A stretch of DNA of 64,000 bases from Pokkaliibacter plantistimulans (GCF_046844695.1 NZ_CP177354.1:4216001-4280000); one strand, 5' to 3'. Positions 52,765-61,282 are shown, numbered from the stretch's first letter. The notes: a model not told the origin generated them from the sequence alone. Made by a program: numbers and translations.

Positions 52765-55472
52765 CGCGTTTCTCCTTTGTTAGCTGTCCAACCACACCCG
52801 GCGTCGTACCAGGTGGCCAACTCCCCGACCAAAGGCATCAGCCGATACCACTTGAGTACAGGGTGTGCGTCACGCAGTTGTTCCATCTGTGTTTTGAGGT
52901 CTGCTGGGATGGCCTTCTCGGCCTCCTGCCAGAGGGTGTCGCGCATCTGCAACGCGCTGAGCTCCCAGCCATGAGCGAGCTGACCGGCGTAGGGATGCCA
53001 GAGGCCCGCCTCATCCTGTATGACCAGCACCACCGAACAGGTTTTGTCGCTAAGACGGGTAGGAATATTGACCTCCTCATCCCAGCCATCGCTGCTTTTG
53101 CGGCTATAGCCCTGCTCCAGCCTGAGCTGGTTGAAGACTCCCATACTGGCCTGACTGCGGCGCTTGCCTTCAGCCTCACTGGAGGCGTGCTCGACGGCAT
53201 CAGGGGTCTCGATGGCCGCGTGCGGGGAGTACACGGATTCGATCAGACGGCGGGCGTCATCCGGCATGCGATAACAGCCCTGTTCAAACAGCACCCTGGC
53301 CGAGCGCCACAGCTGCCCCAGATCCTGATAGACCGCCAGCGAGCCTGACTGCTGTTGCAGCCAGCGCTCATCCGCCTGCGGGTCAGGTGATGGCGCCAGC
53401 ACATAGAACACCGCCGGGCCACGCTGATCAGCGGAAGGGGTGTGCAGGCGATTGCCATGTCGGTCCCGCACATGGCGGTGCAGCCGCCCGGCCCGTTGCA
53501 GCAGCAGGTCAATGGGGGCGAGGTCAGAGATCAGTACATCGAAGTCGAGATCCAGTGACTGCTCCACCACCTGAGTACTGACCAACACACGCCCCGCACG
53601 CTGCTGCTCAGTACTGCGGTTGCCAAACCATTCCAGTACCGCATTTTCTATGCGCTGCCGGTCAATCATGGCGAAGCGGCTATGGAACAGGTGTACACGG
53701 TCAGCACTACCGGCCTGTTGCTGCACTAACAGTTGCAGTTGCTGGTAACTCTGCCGTGCGTTATCGACGGTATTACGTATCCAGCAGACGCATTTTCCCT
53801 GCCGCACACTGTCCAGAATCAAGGCATGCACTGCCGCTTCGTCATCAAGACGCTGTACCTGTACTACGCGCTGCACTTCCTTGCGGGTTGCCAGTGGTAC
53901 TTCCTGTTCACCTTGCCCGGCAGGAAAGTGCGTAGCCAGCGGATAAGCCACTTCACTCAGGGCGGGCACAGGTAAGGCACAGCCCCTGGCATAACTGGCT
54001 ACCAGTTTGTTTTTCATCTGCTGCGGCAAGGTGGCAGACAGCAAAATGGCACTTCCCCCCTGACGGGCATGCGCCTCCAGCAGGCAGGCGAGCAGGGTTT
54101 GCATATAGGCATCGTAGGCATGCACCTCATCCACCAGCAGCACCTTCCGCCCCAAGCCCAGTAAGCGCAGCGATTGATGACGGGCAGGCAGAACCGCCAG
54201 CAGCGCCTGATCAATAGTGCCGACGCCAATATCTGCCAGCAGTGCCTTCTTGCGGCTGTCGGCCAGCCAGCTATTGCAGTAGGCCGAGGCGCTTTGCTCA
54301 TCCTGCAGATAGCTGATGTCTTTGGGCTGAGCGCCGACGGACTGCATAAAGTCTTCCGACAGATGACGCGCCCCGTGGGCCAGCACCAGCGAGGGCTGCT
54401 GCTCTGCGCGGTAAAGGCGCTGATAGCATTGGGACATGCGGTGATACATGGCATTGGCGGTGGCCATGGTGGGTAAGCCCACATAGAGCCCGTCCGCCAG
54501 CCCGGCACTGATCAGCCGGTGTACCAGCACCATGGCGGCTTCGGTTTTCCCCGCCCCTGTCACATCTTCCAGAATAAATAGCTGCGGCTCAGGGGGGATG
54601 GCTACCTGAATAGCATGGTGCTGCAATGGCGTGGGGCTTTGGATAAAGGGAAATAACTGCTCAATGCCAACAAAAGGTTCTGCCCGTGCGGGTGTGATGC
54701 CCGCCTGACGAACGGCGTTATAAGCGGCAGGTAAAGCACACTTATCCCAGTAGTGCTGCAGTGACAGGGGCGTTTTGCAATAGGGGAAGAAGGTTTGGTT
54801 GGAACCCTGCCAGTCTGCCAGTACCGCCATCCCGGCCAGCTGCCAGGAGCAGGCTTTGAGCTTTTTGCCGAGGCGTTTATCCAGTAACAGCGCGGCATCT
54901 TCCGGCAGCAACCAGCGTTGCCACATTTGCCGGACGAAGCTACGCACCGCGTCGGTATCATCGGGGTGAAAATAGCTGGGGAGACTGATCGACTGAATGA
55001 CAGGAGGCTGACCGTGATGGCCGGTGACAATCTCAAACCAGCTATCCAGCTGGTTGCTGGTGCGCACCTGCTCAACAGGTACAGCAAGCAGCTCGGCCAG
55101 CAGTTCCTGAATTCCCTTGTCTCTGCTTCGCCACAGCTGATAGCCCAGTGAATCGTGGCGCACGGTGGTGTATGCGTAATTAGCGGGGGCGTTGGCCAGG
55201 GTTTGCAGAATATCGGGCCGCAGCCCCTGAAAGGCTCGGGCAAACTTGCCCAGATCGTGCAGGCAGAGGAAGAAGACAAACAGGCGGCGCAGTTGCTCAG
55301 CGGAAATGCCCAGCTCTGCGGCCAAACGCTGCCCCCAGGGGTATTCATCCGACAGCAGCACCCAGCCACAGGCGGCCACATCCAAACAATGATAGGGCAG
55401 CAAGTGGTATGGCTCTCCCCCCTGCTCATCCGACTGATGAGCTTTGCCCCAGTAGTTAAAGATTGCAGCCAT
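52761..55472 (-). CDS. cas3: CRISPR-associated helicase-nuclease Cas3
   Basis: This is a 903-residue Cas3 with an N-terminal HD nuclease (YHCLDVAA, then LHDLGKFARAFQ near residue 73) and a superfamily 2 helicase. Walker A is DVTGAGKTEAAM, motif II is VDEVHAYD, motif III is LSATLP and motif VI is QRAGRLHRH. It degrades the displaced strand after Cascade binding. The start at 55472 is preceded by a G-rich site. It is the first large gene of the cas operon, 16 bases after a small ORF (55489-55617). Confidence 0.97.
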   Translation of the reverse strand: MAAIFNYWGKAHQSDEQGGEPYHLLPYHCLDVAACGWVLLSDEYPWGQRLAAELGISAEQLRRLFVFFLCLHDLGKFARAFQGLRPDILQTLANAPANYAYTTVRHDSLGYQLWRSRDKGIQELLAELLAVPVEQVRTSNQLDSWFEIVTGHHGQPPVIQSISLPSYFHPDDTDAVRSFVRQMWQRWLLPEDAALLLDKRLGKKLKACSWQLAGMAVLADWQGSNQTFFPYCKTPLSLQHYWDKCALPAAYNAVRQAGITPARAEPFVGIEQLFPFIQSPTPLQHHAIQVAIPPEPQLFILEDVTGAGKTEAAMVLVHRLISAGLADGLYVGLPTMATANAMYHRMSQCYQRLYRAEQQPSLVLAHGARHLSEDFMQSVGAQPKDISYLQDEQSASAYCNSWLADSRKKALLADIGVGTIDQALLAVLPARHQSLRLLGLGRKVLLVDEVHAYDAYMQTLLACLLEAHARQGGSAILLSATLPQQMKNKLVASYARGCALPVPALSEVAYPLATHFPAGQGEQEVPLATRKEVQRVVQVQRLDDEAAVHALILDSVRQGKCVCWIRNTVDNARQSYQQLQLLVQQQAGSADRVHLFHSRFAMIDRQRIENAVLEWFGNRSTEQQRAGRVLVSTQVVEQSLDLDFDVLISDLAPIDLLLQRAGRLHRHVRDRHGNRLHTPSADQRGPAVFYVLAPSPDPQADERWLQQQSGSLAVYQDLGQLWRSARVLFEQGCYRMPDDARRLIESVYSPHAAIETPDAVEHASSEAEGKRRSQASMGVFNQLRLEQGYSRKSSDGWDEEVNIPTRLSDKTCSVVLVIQDEAGLWHPYAGQLAHGWELSALQMRDTLWQEAEKAIPADLKTQMEQLRDAHPVLKWYRLMPLVGELATWYDAGCGWTANKGETR

Positions 55473-55488
55473 GCGCCCCCCCTTTCAG

Positions 55489-55617
55489 CTAACACCCTTC
55501 CGAAAGCCGACAACTGAAGTACAGGATTACCGTGATCACAATCAGCAACAGGATCACCTTTGTAAACCACCCCGAACCATCCAGCACCAAAACCAACTCT
55601 TTCAAAGACTTCAACAT
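55489..55617 (-). CDS. Predicted 42-residue single-pass membrane protein leading the cas operon
   Basis: This short ORF was found by reading the minus strand upstream of cas3. The ATG at 55617 has GGGAGG 5 bases upstream, a strong site. The product has an amphipathic N-terminus (MLKSLKELVLVLDGSGW), one hydrophobic segment FTKVILLLIVITVILYF (about 18-34) and a short polar tail with Cys at both ends of it. The stop at 55489 is 16 bases before the cas3 ATG, and a predicted promoter lies about 80 bases upstream, so it would be the first gene of the operon. I know of no established type I-E component like this. It could be a small toxin, a membrane anchor or a translated leader. Confidence 0.5.
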   Translation of the reverse strand: MLKSLKELVLVLDGSGWFTKVILLLIVITVILYFSCRLSEGC

Positions 55618-55696
55618 GACAGCCTCCCACCACTCTCAGGTAGCCGCCATCCTAAGACTCATGTCACAGAGGAGTCAAAATTCTTTTTTAGGCTCA

Positions 55697-55725
55697 TTTA
55701 CATCTATGAACCTTAACTTTTTCAA
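55697..55725 (-). promoter_or_regulatory. Predicted promoter of the cas operon
   Basis: On the minus strand TTGAAA (55720-55725, 5 of 6) and TGTAAA (55697-55702, 4 of 6) are 17 bases apart in an AT-rich stretch. Transcription would start near 55690, giving a leader of about 70 bases before the small membrane ORF. Confidence 0.5.
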
Positions 55726-55734
55726 AAAATAGCA

Positions 55735-55742
55735 TTCTAGAA
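55735..55742. promoter_or_regulatory. Palindrome between divergent promoters, candidate operator
   Basis: TTCTAGAA is a perfect 8-base palindrome. Around it TCAAAAA (55722-55728) and TTTTTGA (55745-55751) form a 7-base inverted repeat that overlaps the -35 boxes of both predicted divergent promoters. It is a natural place for the neighbouring WYL regulator to bind, but this is inference. Confidence 0.35.
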
Positions 55743-55747
55743 AATTT

Positions 55748-55776
55748 TTGACGCCTCACCACTTCGCAACTAACCT
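55748..55776 (+). promoter_or_regulatory. Predicted divergent promoter facing the repeat-like hairpins
   Basis: TTGACG (55748-55753, 5 of 6) and TAACCT (55771-55776, 3 of 6) are 17 bases apart on the plus strand. It would start a transcript about 58 bases ahead of the first CRISPR-repeat-like hairpin. The -10 box is weak. Confidence 0.35.
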
Positions 55777-55813
55777 AGCCCCGTTCTGCAACTAAATGCA
55801 GATCAACCAGTTC

Positions 55814-55833
55814 ATAGGTGCAACTGCGCCTAT
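55814..55833. promoter_or_regulatory. Inverted repeat before the repeat-like hairpins
   Basis: ATAGGTGC (55814-55821) and GCGCCTAT (55826-55833) are inverted with one mismatch around AACT. It could be an operator or an RNA hairpin. Confidence 0.35.
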
Positions 55834-55841
55834 ATGCTCAT

Positions 55842-55917
55842 CTGTTCCCCGCCTCTGCGGGGCTGAACCAAGAAGTACTGCCACTGCAAACTGCCCCGCG
55901 TATGCGGGGCGAATCGC
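55842..55917 (+). repeat. Two degenerate CRISPR-repeat-like units upstream of the cas operon
   Basis: Read on the plus strand, 55842-55870 matches the crRNA-sense repeat of the array at 22 of 29 positions. It keeps GTTCCCCGC, the GCGGGGC arm and a handle-like CTGAACCA. A second unit at 55889-55917 matches at about 18 of 29 and keeps CCCCGCG-TAT-GCGGGGC. Both keep the hairpin Cas6e recognises. The segment between (55871-55888) is 18 bases, not 32. They lie in the gap between the WYL regulator and cas3, with polarity opposite to the cas operon. They may be a decayed mini-array or a crRNA-like regulatory RNA. Confidence 0.6.
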
Positions 55918-56030
55918 TGTACTTTTTGCGTTGCCACTCTATTCACACACACACCGACCTACGCGCCAAGCTGGCAATTAATACAGGTCAATTAAGTTGA
56001 CGTACCTTGCCTGTTCGATGAACAAACCGC

Positions 56031-56840
56031 TCAGTACAGCCACTGCTCGATGTCGCGTTTATTGACAAGCACCAGTTGCTGGGCCTCAGGTAAGGCATCG
56101 AGAAACTTGATGTTGACCCCCATCTGTTTGATCAGATAGTTAGCCAGCGCAGCACGCTCGCGAATGATCAGCCTGCCGTCTGTCATTCCGTATTCCTGCT
56201 CCAACGCCTGTTGCCGCTCTGCGGCCAGCCGGTTGTCAGGCGCAAAGACCAGCTCTACCCAGGTGTGCCAGGCGTGATCCTCTTGTGGTGAAGGAATATC
56301 GCGCGTTTCGTCCACACTGGCCGAGCGGGTACGGGCAAGCACAAAGTCCCGGTACTCCTGCCGTGCAAGGCACCATGCCCGGACATGCCAGCGCCCTGCC
56401 GCCAGCACCAGAGAATGGGGCGCGATAATGCGCTCCTCGGTGGTATTGGTGACTGAGGCATAGTTGATATCCACCGCATAACCAAAGGTCAGCGCATGAA
56501 TGATGGGTCTGAGGATGTGCGGCAGAATTTGCCGTTGCGGTGAGCTAAGACGGGCGACCTGCAGGTGATGACGCGGTATGCCCTGCAGCCATTGCAGGTA
56601 CTCATCCGCCTCGCCGCTGATAAATCGGGAAGCAAAGCAGGCGGAAGGGAGATAGGCTTTCAGGGTGTAGGAATAATCCAGATTGTCAGGCATTTGCTCC
56701 CGGTAGCTGCCCAGTACTTTACTGGCCTGCTGGCGAGACAAATGAAACTCACGCTCCAGATAACTGACATTAACCCGCCCTTCCCAGTACGCCAGCAACT
56801 CTATCAGCCAGTAACGCTGATCGTGTTCATTCTTGGCCAT
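56031..56840 (-). CDS. WYL-domain regulator of the BrxR/CapW type
   Basis: This 269-residue regulator has an N-terminal winged helix (RYWLIELLAYWEGRVNVSYLEREFHLSRQQASKVLGSYREQMPDNLDYS), a central WYL domain (about 115-190, with RIIAPHSLVLAAGRWHVRAWC) and a C-terminal WCX-like region. The N-terminal pattern (I/L-E-x-x-L-x-x-W-x-GRVN, then QAS-x-x-L-x-x-Y) is that of BrxR/CapW, repressors of BREX, CBASS and other phage-defence loci, which respond to a nucleic-acid or nucleotide ligand. It lies upstream of cas3 on the same strand, so it is the obvious candidate regulator of this CRISPR-Cas locus. AGGAG lies 7 bases before the ATG. Confidence 0.87.
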   Translation of the reverse strand: MAKNEHDQRYWLIELLAYWEGRVNVSYLEREFHLSRQQASKVLGSYREQMPDNLDYSYTLKAYLPSACFASRFISGEADEYLQWLQGIPRHHLQVARLSSPQRQILPHILRPIIHALTFGYAVDINYASVTNTTEERIIAPHSLVLAAGRWHVRAWCLARQEYRDFVLARTRSASVDETRDIPSPQEDHAWHTWVELVFAPDNRLAAERQQALEQEYGMTDGRLIIRERAALANYLIKQMGVNIKFLDALPEAQQLVLVNKRDIEQWLY

Positions 56841-57167
56841 TCACTCTCCTGCATGATGTGATGTGCATACCCACCACTTGAGCACACACCGGACATATAA
56901 GCAGGAAACTCTAGTGCCACTTATGCATTTACTCCATGCTGAATATCAGTCATTGAGCGGTTACCGAGGCCCCTTCCTACAACCTTAGTCTCATGCCACG
57001 GTCGCCAATATCGGCAACTTCCGTTATACTTCGCCAATTCTGCCCGCGCCATGCGGGCCTTGGCGGCTGTGGGTAGAGCGGTAGCAGACATCAGCATTCT
57101 CTGTGGTTCAGGAGAGATACCGACGTCAAACCCGGCCTTTTACGTGCTTCGTGACTAAGGTAGCAAC
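56841..57167 (+). promoter_or_regulatory. Intergenic region with likely fabI promoter
   Basis: This is a 327-base gap between the WYL regulator and fabI. A good -10 box TATACT (57025-57030) has only a weak -35 (TCGCCA) 17 bases before it. The leader contains a GCCCGC/GCGGGC hairpin (57042-57058). No gene is supported here. Confidence 0.4.
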
Positions 57168-57959
57168 ATGGGTTTTCTGCAAGGTAAACGCTTCCTGATC
57201 GTTGGTGTCGCCAGCAAGATGTCAATCGCCTATGGCATTGCTGAAGCCATGCACCAGCAAGGTGCAGAACTGGCTTTCACCTATCAGAACGACAAGCTTA
57301 AAGAGCGGGTGATTGGCTTTGCCGAACAGTGGGGATCGAATCTGGTGTTCCCGCTGGATGTCGCCAGTGATGAGCAGATCGCCGAAGCTTTTACCCTGCT
57401 GCGTCAGCACTGGGATTATCTTGATGGCGTTGTCCACGCCGTGGCGTTCGCCCCCGGTGAAGCACTGGATGGCGACTTTACCGATGCCACCAGCCGCGAT
57501 GCCTTCCGCATCGCTCACGATGTCAGCTCCTACAGTTTCACCGCCCTGGCACGGGAAGCCCGCCCACTGCTGCAAGGCCGTAATGGTGCCCTGCTGACAC
57601 TGAGTTATCTGGGCGCGGTTCGCACCATGCCCAACTACAATGTCATGGGTCTGGCCAAGGCCAGCCTCGAAGCCAATGTGCGCTATCTGGCGACCAGCCT
57701 TGGCCCTGAAGGCATCCGCGTCAACGGTATCTCTGCAGGCCCGATCCGCACACTGGCCGCCTCCGGTATCAAGAGCTTCCGCAAGATGCTTGATTACAAC
57801 GAGAAGCGCACTCCTCTGCGTCGTAACGTGACCACTTCCGAAGTGGGTAACGTGGCCGCCTTCCTCTGTTCCGATCTTGCCTCCGGCATCACCGGTGAAA
57901 TCACCTATGTGGATGCAGGCTTCAATATCACCGCCATGGGCGCGATTGATCAGGAATAG
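57168..57959 (+). CDS. fabI: Enoyl-[acyl-carrier-protein] reductase FabI (NADH)
   Basis: This is a 263-residue short-chain dehydrogenase-fold enzyme that performs the last step of each fatty-acid elongation cycle. It opens MGFLQGKRFLIVGVASKMSIAYGIAEAM. The FabI catalytic pattern Y-x-x-M-x-x-x-K is in PNYNVMGLAKASLE near residue 156, and NGISAGPIRTLAASGI is the substrate loop. FabI is the target of triclosan. AAGG lies about 6 bases before the ATG. Confidence 0.95.
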   Translation: MGFLQGKRFLIVGVASKMSIAYGIAEAMHQQGAELAFTYQNDKLKERVIGFAEQWGSNLVFPLDVASDEQIAEAFTLLRQHWDYLDGVVHAVAFAPGEALDGDFTDATSRDAFRIAHDVSSYSFTALAREARPLLQGRNGALLTLSYLGAVRTMPNYNVMGLAKASLEANVRYLATSLGPEGIRVNGISAGPIRTLAASGIKSFRKMLDYNEKRTPLRRNVTTSEVGNVAAFLCSDLASGITGEITYVDAGFNITAMGAIDQE

Positions 57960-58147
57960 CACAAACGATAACCCGCGGCGGCAGCCGACACCCCCTTCAG
58001 TTGGTTGCCGCCCACCTTTTTGTTCAGACTGATGCATGCTGCCCTTGTGCAGCCAGTCGCGGAAGCGACAGCGTCAGTTCCGGTGTGTGGCAGATCGGCA
58101 TTTCCGGTCTACCCTGTATTTATCCTCCTTCATTCAGCTGCTTCACT

Positions 58148-58768
58148 ATGCCTACTAGCAACACGGTCATTATTGGAATTGCGGGCGCCTCGGGATCAGG
58201 CAAGAGTTCTTTTTCAGATGCACTGCTGCATGAGTTCGGCTCGGCACAGATCACCATTCTTCGTGAAGACAGTTACTACAAAGACCAGACCCATCTGGCC
58301 ATGGAGGAGCGGGTCAAGACCAACTACGACCACCCTGATGCCTTCGATCACGATTTGCTGCTAACCCAACTGCAGCAGGCGCTGCAGGGCGAGCCGGTGA
58401 ACGTGCCGGTCTACGACTACAAGCTGCATACCCGCGCCGCCGAAGTGCAGCCGCTGCCCGCCTGCAAGATCATCATCCTTGAAGGTATCCTGATCTTCAC
58501 CGACGCCCGCCTGCGTAACCTGATGCACACTCGTATCTATATGGATACCCCGCTGGACGTCTGCCTGCTGCGCCGCCTGCAACGGGATGTGAATGAGCGT
58601 GGACGAACGCTGGACTCCGTGCTGGAGCAGTATCAGGCCACCGTACGGCCGATGTTCATGAAGTACATCAACCCCTCAAAGGAACATGCCCATCTCATCG
58701 TTCCGGGGGGGGCGCGCAATCGGGTAGCGATTGATCTGGTAAGAGCACGTTTGCGGGAAATGCTGTAA
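58148..58768 (+). CDS. udk: Uridine kinase
   Basis: This is a 206-residue pyrimidine-nucleoside kinase (E. coli Udk 213). Walker A is GIAGASGSGKSSF. Substrate residues are in REDSYYKDQTHLAMEER and YDHPDAFDHDLL; VYDYKLHTR and ILEGILIFTDARLR follow. It phosphorylates uridine and cytidine. The ATG at 58148 fits the family; the open frame runs back to 58001 without support. No clear ribosome-binding site is seen. Confidence 0.93.
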   Translation: MPTSNTVIIGIAGASGSGKSSFSDALLHEFGSAQITILREDSYYKDQTHLAMEERVKTNYDHPDAFDHDLLLTQLQQALQGEPVNVPVYDYKLHTRAAEVQPLPACKIIILEGILIFTDARLRNLMHTRIYMDTPLDVCLLRRLQRDVNERGRTLDSVLEQYQATVRPMFMKYINPSKEHAHLIVPGGARNRVAIDLVRARLREML

Positions 58769-58810
58769 CAGCGCATCCCATCTACACCGCATCAAGCCTG
58801 CTCAGACAGC

Positions 58811-58848
58811 AAAAAACCAAAGGGGGCCATGCCCCCTTTGGTTTTTCC
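58811..58848. terminator. Strong bidirectional terminator
   Basis: AAAACCAAAGGGGG and CCCCCTTTGGTTTT form a 14-bp stem with a short loop between convergent udk and the ChaC gene. Confidence 0.92.
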
Positions 58849-58858
58849 ACAAACGCTA

Positions 58859-59548
58859 TTACTGCCCCTGCTGACAACGGCGCACCTGACAAGCCAGCTG
58901 CTCCAGCTCTCCGTCATCGATACCGCTTTGCCGAAGCCCCTCGCAGGTATGGAACAGATAGTCTGCGGCTGAGCCCAGCGCCCCCGCAGCCAGCGACAGC
59001 CGACGCACGATCTCGCTCTCACACAGATCACCGGCATATTGCTGACCTGTATGGTCAATGGTGAACGCCAGTGCGTAGCCAAACTGGTTACCCGCCACAT
59101 CAGTAACAGGCAACCAGCGGGGAATATAGGCCCCCGATACCATCTCCCGCCGCCAGAGCATGCGCAGCTCCGACTCGGCCAGTTGCAGCTCCAGTCGATA
59201 GGCCACACCGGTACAGCTGCCACCATGGTCCAGTGCCAGCACCAGCCCGGGCTGAGACGGTGAACCACGCCCTGCCGTTACGGACAGGCAAAAGGACCGA
59301 TGCCAGTCATGAAGGGTACCCACGCGTTTTTCAGCATGGTGGATAGTCGGATTCCAGATCAGTGAACCGTAGGCAAAGAGCCACACATCACCTGCAGGCC
59401 TGCTTGCCAGCGTGGCCTGTAACGACACTTCACGTTCCTGCTCGGTGAGGATGCGGTGCCCCGGCGAGTCACGCGCAACCATGGCTTCGACACCGCCGCT
59501 TTCCATCAGCAGCCGGTCAAGTACATGGGGGTGACTGGGATTCGTCAT
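58859..59548 (-). CDS. Gamma-glutamylcyclotransferase, ChaC family
   Basis: This is a 229-residue ChaC-type enzyme expected to split glutathione into 5-oxoproline and Cys-Gly in the cytosol. The substrate-binding motif VWLFAYGSLIWNP is near residue 57. The catalytic Glu should lie in the LRMLWRREMVSGAYIPRW region; the typical ChaC L-x-x-RE is present. The ATG at 59548 is favoured; the GTG at 59557 sits too close to GAGG. Confidence 0.88.
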   Translation of the reverse strand: MTNPSHPHVLDRLLMESGGVEAMVARDSPGHRILTEQEREVSLQATLASRPAGDVWLFAYGSLIWNPTIHHAEKRVGTLHDWHRSFCLSVTAGRGSPSQPGLVLALDHGGSCTGVAYRLELQLAESELRMLWRREMVSGAYIPRWLPVTDVAGNQFGYALAFTIDHTGQQYAGDLCESEIVRRLSLAAGALGSAADYLFHTCEGLRQSGIDDGELEQLACQVRRCQQGQ

Positions 59549-59693
59549 AACGTACACTGCCTCACTCTGCCCCTTCGGGGTTCAGCCGTGGATCATTTTT
59601 TAACCAAACAGATAAGTAGAACCATGGTAAACCATCTGTCTGGGATGACCAGCGCAGTAATGATGCCTAAAACGACAAAGTCTATTGCTTTAA

Positions 59694-59730
59694 ATACAAA
59701 AAAGGGCGAACCCATGGTCGCCCTTTTTCA
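59694..59730. terminator. Terminator between ChaC and rimO
   Basis: AAAAAAGGGCGA pairs with TCGCCCTTTTT around an 8-base loop. The next real gene on the right is rimO, whose 3' end faces it. Confidence 0.85.
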
Positions 59731-59795
59731 CTATGACTCGCGAAGGTGTTCAGCCCGTGCTCACGATGCCGTGTAGCCGGAACGTGACGACGTTC

Positions 59796-61118
59796 TTAAC
59801 GCAAGGAGCCCCACAGATCGTGCTCATCGGCATCTTCGACCACCGCCTTAACGAACTGGCCGGGCTGCAGATGTGTGGCGCCATCAAGGAAGATCTGACC
59901 GTCGATGTCAGGAGCATCAGCCTTGGTACGACCCACAGCGCCTTCTTCCACGACTTCATCAATCAATACATCCACTTCACGGCCGATTTTTGCGGCCAGC
60001 TTGCGGGTGCTGATTTCAGCCTGCTTTTCCATAAAGCGTGCCAGACGTTCCTGTTGCACTTCTTCAGGAATCAGCGGTGCGATGTCATTGGCCACCGCCC
60101 CTTCTACGGGTGAGTAGGCAAAGGCGCCAACGCGGTCCAGCTGTGCTTCGTCAAGGAAGTCGAGCAGCTCCTGAAACTCAGCTTCGGTCTCACCGGGGAA
60201 GCCAACGATAAAGGTGCTGCGCAGGGTGATATCCGGGCAGATACTGCGCCAGGCCTGGATACGCTCCAGCGTCTTCTCAGCCGCTGCCGGGCGTTTCATC
60301 GCCTTCAGTACACGCGGGCTGGCATGCTGGAAGGGAATATCCAGGTAAGGCAGGATCTTGCCTTCTGCCATCAGCGGGATGACGGAATCCACGGAGGGAT
60401 AGGGATAGACATAGTGCAGGCGTACCCATACGCCCATGCTGCCCAGCGCTTCGCAGAGCTCAGTCATGCGGGTCTTGACCGGACGGCCCTGCCAGAAACC
60501 GGTGCGGTACTTCAGATCAACACCGTAGGCGGATGTGTCCTGAGACACCACCAGCAGCTCCTTGACGCCCGCCTTGACCAGACGCTCCGCTTCATCCAGC
60601 ACATCACCCACCGGACGGCTAACCAGATCACCGCGCAGTGATGGAATGATGCAGAAAGTGCAGCGATGGTTGCAGCCTTCGGAAATCTTCAGATAGGAAT
60701 AATGACGTGGTGTCAGTTTGATGCCCTGTGGTGGCACCAGATCGATAAAGGGGTTGTGATCCTGTTTGGGGGGCAGGTATTCATGCACGGCGTTGACCAC
60801 CTGCTCATACTGCTGCGGACCGCTCACGCTCAGTACAGACGGATGTACTTTGCGGATATCTTCTTCCTTGCCACCCATGCAACCGGTGACGATGACCTTG
60901 CCATTCTCTTTGATGGCCTCGCCGATGGCATCAAGGGACTCAGCCTTGGCGGCATCGATAAAGCCACAGGTGTTGACTACCACCAGGTCGGCGTCCTGAT
61001 ACGTCGGCACAACTTCGTAGCCTTCGGTTCTCAGCTGGGTCAGGATCCGCTCAGAATCGACGAGGGCCTTGGGACAGCCGAGACTAATGAATCCGACCTT
61101 AGGATTTGTAGCACTCAT
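59796..61118 (-). CDS. rimO: Ribosomal protein S12 methylthiotransferase RimO
   Basis: This 440-residue radical-SAM enzyme adds a methylthio group to an Asp of ribosomal protein S12. The N-terminal UPF0004 domain supplies three cluster Cys (SLGCPKALVDSE, NTCGFID, TGCMGG). The radical-SAM CNHRCTFC motif is near residue 150. A C-terminal TRAM domain follows (about 375-440). The ATG at 61118 matches the family start; the in-frame ATG at 61142 adds eight unsupported residues. Confidence 0.95.
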   Translation of the reverse strand: MSATNPKVGFISLGCPKALVDSERILTQLRTEGYEVVPTYQDADLVVVNTCGFIDAAKAESLDAIGEAIKENGKVIVTGCMGGKEEDIRKVHPSVLSVSGPQQYEQVVNAVHEYLPPKQDHNPFIDLVPPQGIKLTPRHYSYLKISEGCNHRCTFCIIPSLRGDLVSRPVGDVLDEAERLVKAGVKELLVVSQDTSAYGVDLKYRTGFWQGRPVKTRMTELCEALGSMGVWVRLHYVYPYPSVDSVIPLMAEGKILPYLDIPFQHASPRVLKAMKRPAAAEKTLERIQAWRSICPDITLRSTFIVGFPGETEAEFQELLDFLDEAQLDRVGAFAYSPVEGAVANDIAPLIPEEVQQERLARFMEKQAEISTRKLAAKIGREVDVLIDEVVEEGAVGRTKADAPDIDGQIFLDGATHLQPGQFVKAVVEDADEHDLWGSLR

Positions 61119-61282
61119 GTTGTATGGAAGCTCTTCTATCACGGTTTTTGAGAGGCGCGCATTCTACCTGATTTTTTGCAGACGAGGTACTGAATGGCAG
61201 CGTCATTTTGTACAAAAAATAGACGAATTTTACCACCTTGCTGAAGATAGTCCGTCTCTTCAAACACCCCTTTCTACCCTCG

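Noticed and set aside
55471..55732. Plus-strand ORFs of 81 and 66 residues upstream of cas3
   Set aside because: No ribosome-binding site and low-complexity Gln/His-rich or mixed product; the minus-strand 42-residue ORF in the same place has far better signals.
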